DNA from: CAYOMP01 sp964405075
GTDB lineage: Bacteria; Bacillota; Clostridia; Lachnospirales; Lachnospiraceae
Length of the DNA: 7,104 nt
Reading direction: 5' to 3'
Assembly (NCBI GenBank): GCA_964405075.1
Contig: CAYOMP010000145.1
Coordinates: 1-7,104, forward strand
Below are positions 6,413-7,104 of this stretch, piece after piece. The notes under the pieces are model-generated. The model did not search any database and was not told the DNA's origin. It saw nothing but the letters and a program-made list of their open reading frames with translations. Both the position numbers and the translations under genes were made by a program. Numbering within the stretch: position 1 is the first letter of the stretch; each line of letters starts with the position of its first letter.

Positions 6413-6690
6413 AGTGAAAAAAATAACCAATAAAGACGATGACGGAGAGAGTAGGATATACTCAAAAGCCAAAGCGAGCTAGTGATGGTGTGAGACTAGT
6501 GCAAGTAGGATATATTTGAAAATCACTCCTAAGTTTCAGATTGAAAGTGTTGAACGAGTAGAGACTGACGGTTTTCCACCGTTATAGGGAACGCGTATAG
6601 AGATTTTGATAAATCGTAGGTATGTTGAATGGGTGGTATAACGAAGATTTTTGTGCTTTCGTCCTATTTACAGGACGGAGGCTTTTTTTT
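6413..6690 (+). promoter_or_regulatory. T-box riboswitch, isoleucine-specific
   Basis: This leader RNA senses uncharged tRNA-Ile and then permits transcription of ileS. Stem I is visible. GGAG (6444-6447) pairs with CTCC (6526-6529) below the specifier loop, whose 5' side is AGAGTA (6448-6453) and 3' side GAAAATCA (6518-6525). The specifier is ATC at 6522-6524, an isoleucine codon. A distal helix is formed by CTAGT (6479-6483) and ACTAG (6495-6499). A middle hairpin is ACGGT/ACCGT (6568-6582), and a stem-III-like hairpin is GATTT/AAATC (6602-6615). The T-box bulge TGGTATA (6634-6640) carries TGGT, which fits a tRNA ending ACCA and so discriminator A, as expected for tRNA-Ile. The antiterminator pairs TGGG (6630-6633) with CCTA (6663-6666) and ACGAA with TTCGT, which uses the terminator's 5' arm. 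Confidence 0.93.
6655..6690 (+). terminator. Regulated terminator of the ileS T-box
   Basis: GCTTTCGTCCT (6655-6665) pairs with AGGACGGAGGC (6672-6682), an 11-pair stem with two G-U pairs around a six-base loop. Eight T residues follow (6683-6690). The 5' arm is shared with the antiterminator, so the two structures exclude each other. Confidence 0.92.
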
Positions 6691-6741
6691 CATTATAGTA
6701 TTAAAAGGTTTAAAAGTATTAAAGAAGAAAGGTGAAAAGAA

Positions 6742-7104
6742 ATGTACGAAAAAGTATCCACAAATCTTAATTTCGTAGAGAGGGAAAAGAAAACAGAACA
6801 ATTCTGGAAAGACAACAACATTTTTGAGAAAAGTATTGAAAACCGTAAACAGGGTGAAACATATACATTCTATGATGGACCACCAACAGCAAATGGAAAA
6901 CCACATATAGGACATGTTTTGACTCGTGTTATTAAGGATATGATTCCTAGATACAGAACAATGAAAGGCTATATGGTTCCAAGAAAAGCCGGATGGGATA
7001 CTCATGGACTTCCAGTAGAACTTGAAGTAGAAAAATTATTAGGTCTTGATGGAAAAGAACAGATTGAAGGCTATGGTGTTGAACCTTTCATTAAGAAATG
7101 TAAA
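6742..7104 (+). CDS. ileS: Isoleucyl-tRNA synthetase, 5' part only
   Basis: These are the first 121 residues of the class I synthetase that charges tRNA-Ile in the cytoplasm; the gene runs past the window end. FYDGPPTANGKPHIGHVLTR at 43-62 holds the HIGH ATP-binding signature at 55-58. It is followed by IKDMIPRYRTMKGYMVPRKAGWDTHGLPVELEVEK at 64-98. The spellings DGPPTANGKPHIGH, GWDTHGLPVE and the LGLDGKEQIEGYG that follows match the eukaryote-like type 2 IleRS rather than the E. coli type (usually GWDCHGLPIE). Identity as IleRS rather than ValRS or LeuRS is supported by these motifs and by the ATC specifier in the upstream T-box. The ATG at 6742 has an AAAGGTG Shine-Dalgarno 8 bases before it. 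The KMSKS and editing domains lie outside the window. Confidence 0.97.
   Translation, partial: MYEKVSTNLNFVEREKKTEQFWKDNNIFEKSIENRKQGETYTFYDGPPTANGKPHIGHVLTRVIKDMIPRYRTMKGYMVPRKAGWDTHGLPVELEVEKLLGLDGKEQIEGYGVEPFIKKCK

Noticed and set aside
6697..6725. Repeated AGTATTAAA just after the T-box terminator.
   Set aside because: A nine-base AT-rich repeat at this spacing is expected by chance and has no further structure.

Overview
The window is AT-rich DNA from a low-GC Gram-positive bacterium. Purine-rich Shine-Dalgarno sequences precede nearly every gene, sigma-A type promoters are easy to find, an isoleucine T-box leader sits before ileS, and the protein styles fit Clostridia, most likely Lachnospiraceae. 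The family-level assignment is inference from sequence style, not a database result. No mobile element, CRISPR array, rRNA or tRNA gene was seen.

Layout. (1) Positions 1-2280, plus strand: a tight three-gene run made of the 3' end of an alpha/beta-hydrolase (carbohydrate-esterase-like), a membrane methyl-accepting chemotaxis protein with about six transmembrane helices and no obvious HAMP or extracellular sensor domain, and a 128-residue four-helix membrane protein of unknown function. Gaps are 9 and 13 bases. (2) A strong hairpin at 2287-2321 separates this run from the convergent uridine kinase gene udk (2341-2970, minus strand), which has a near-consensus promoter. (3) A 352-base intergenic region holds the udk promoter, a probable malQ promoter and a possible structured leader. 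It is followed by a full-length GH77 4-alpha-glucanotransferase homologue (3323-4813). In that protein the position of the catalytic nucleophile aspartate reads asparagine and the next histidine reads glutamine, while the general acid/base glutamate and the third catalytic aspartate are kept. (4) A MATE-family efflux transporter (4901-6220) is interrupted by one in-frame TGA where a glycine codon (GGA) would be expected; the reading frame is otherwise intact on both sides. (5) A 521-base non-coding stretch ends in a well-formed T-box riboswitch with its own promoter, an ATC specifier, a TGGT tRNA-acceptor contact and a terminator/antiterminator pair. It controls ileS, whose first 121 codons are present and look like the eukaryote-like (type 2) isoleucyl-tRNA synthetase.

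How the genes work together. Most units look independently transcribed housekeeping or accessory genes: nucleoside salvage, glucan metabolism, drug/metabolite export, and tRNA charging under amino-acid control. The hydrolase-chemoreceptor-small membrane protein run is the one real operon-like group. The most notable observations are the nucleophile-less MalQ homologue, the single-codon interruption of the MATE gene, and the minimal chemoreceptor with its uncharacterised membrane partner. I do not see clear evidence of a wholly new multi-gene system.
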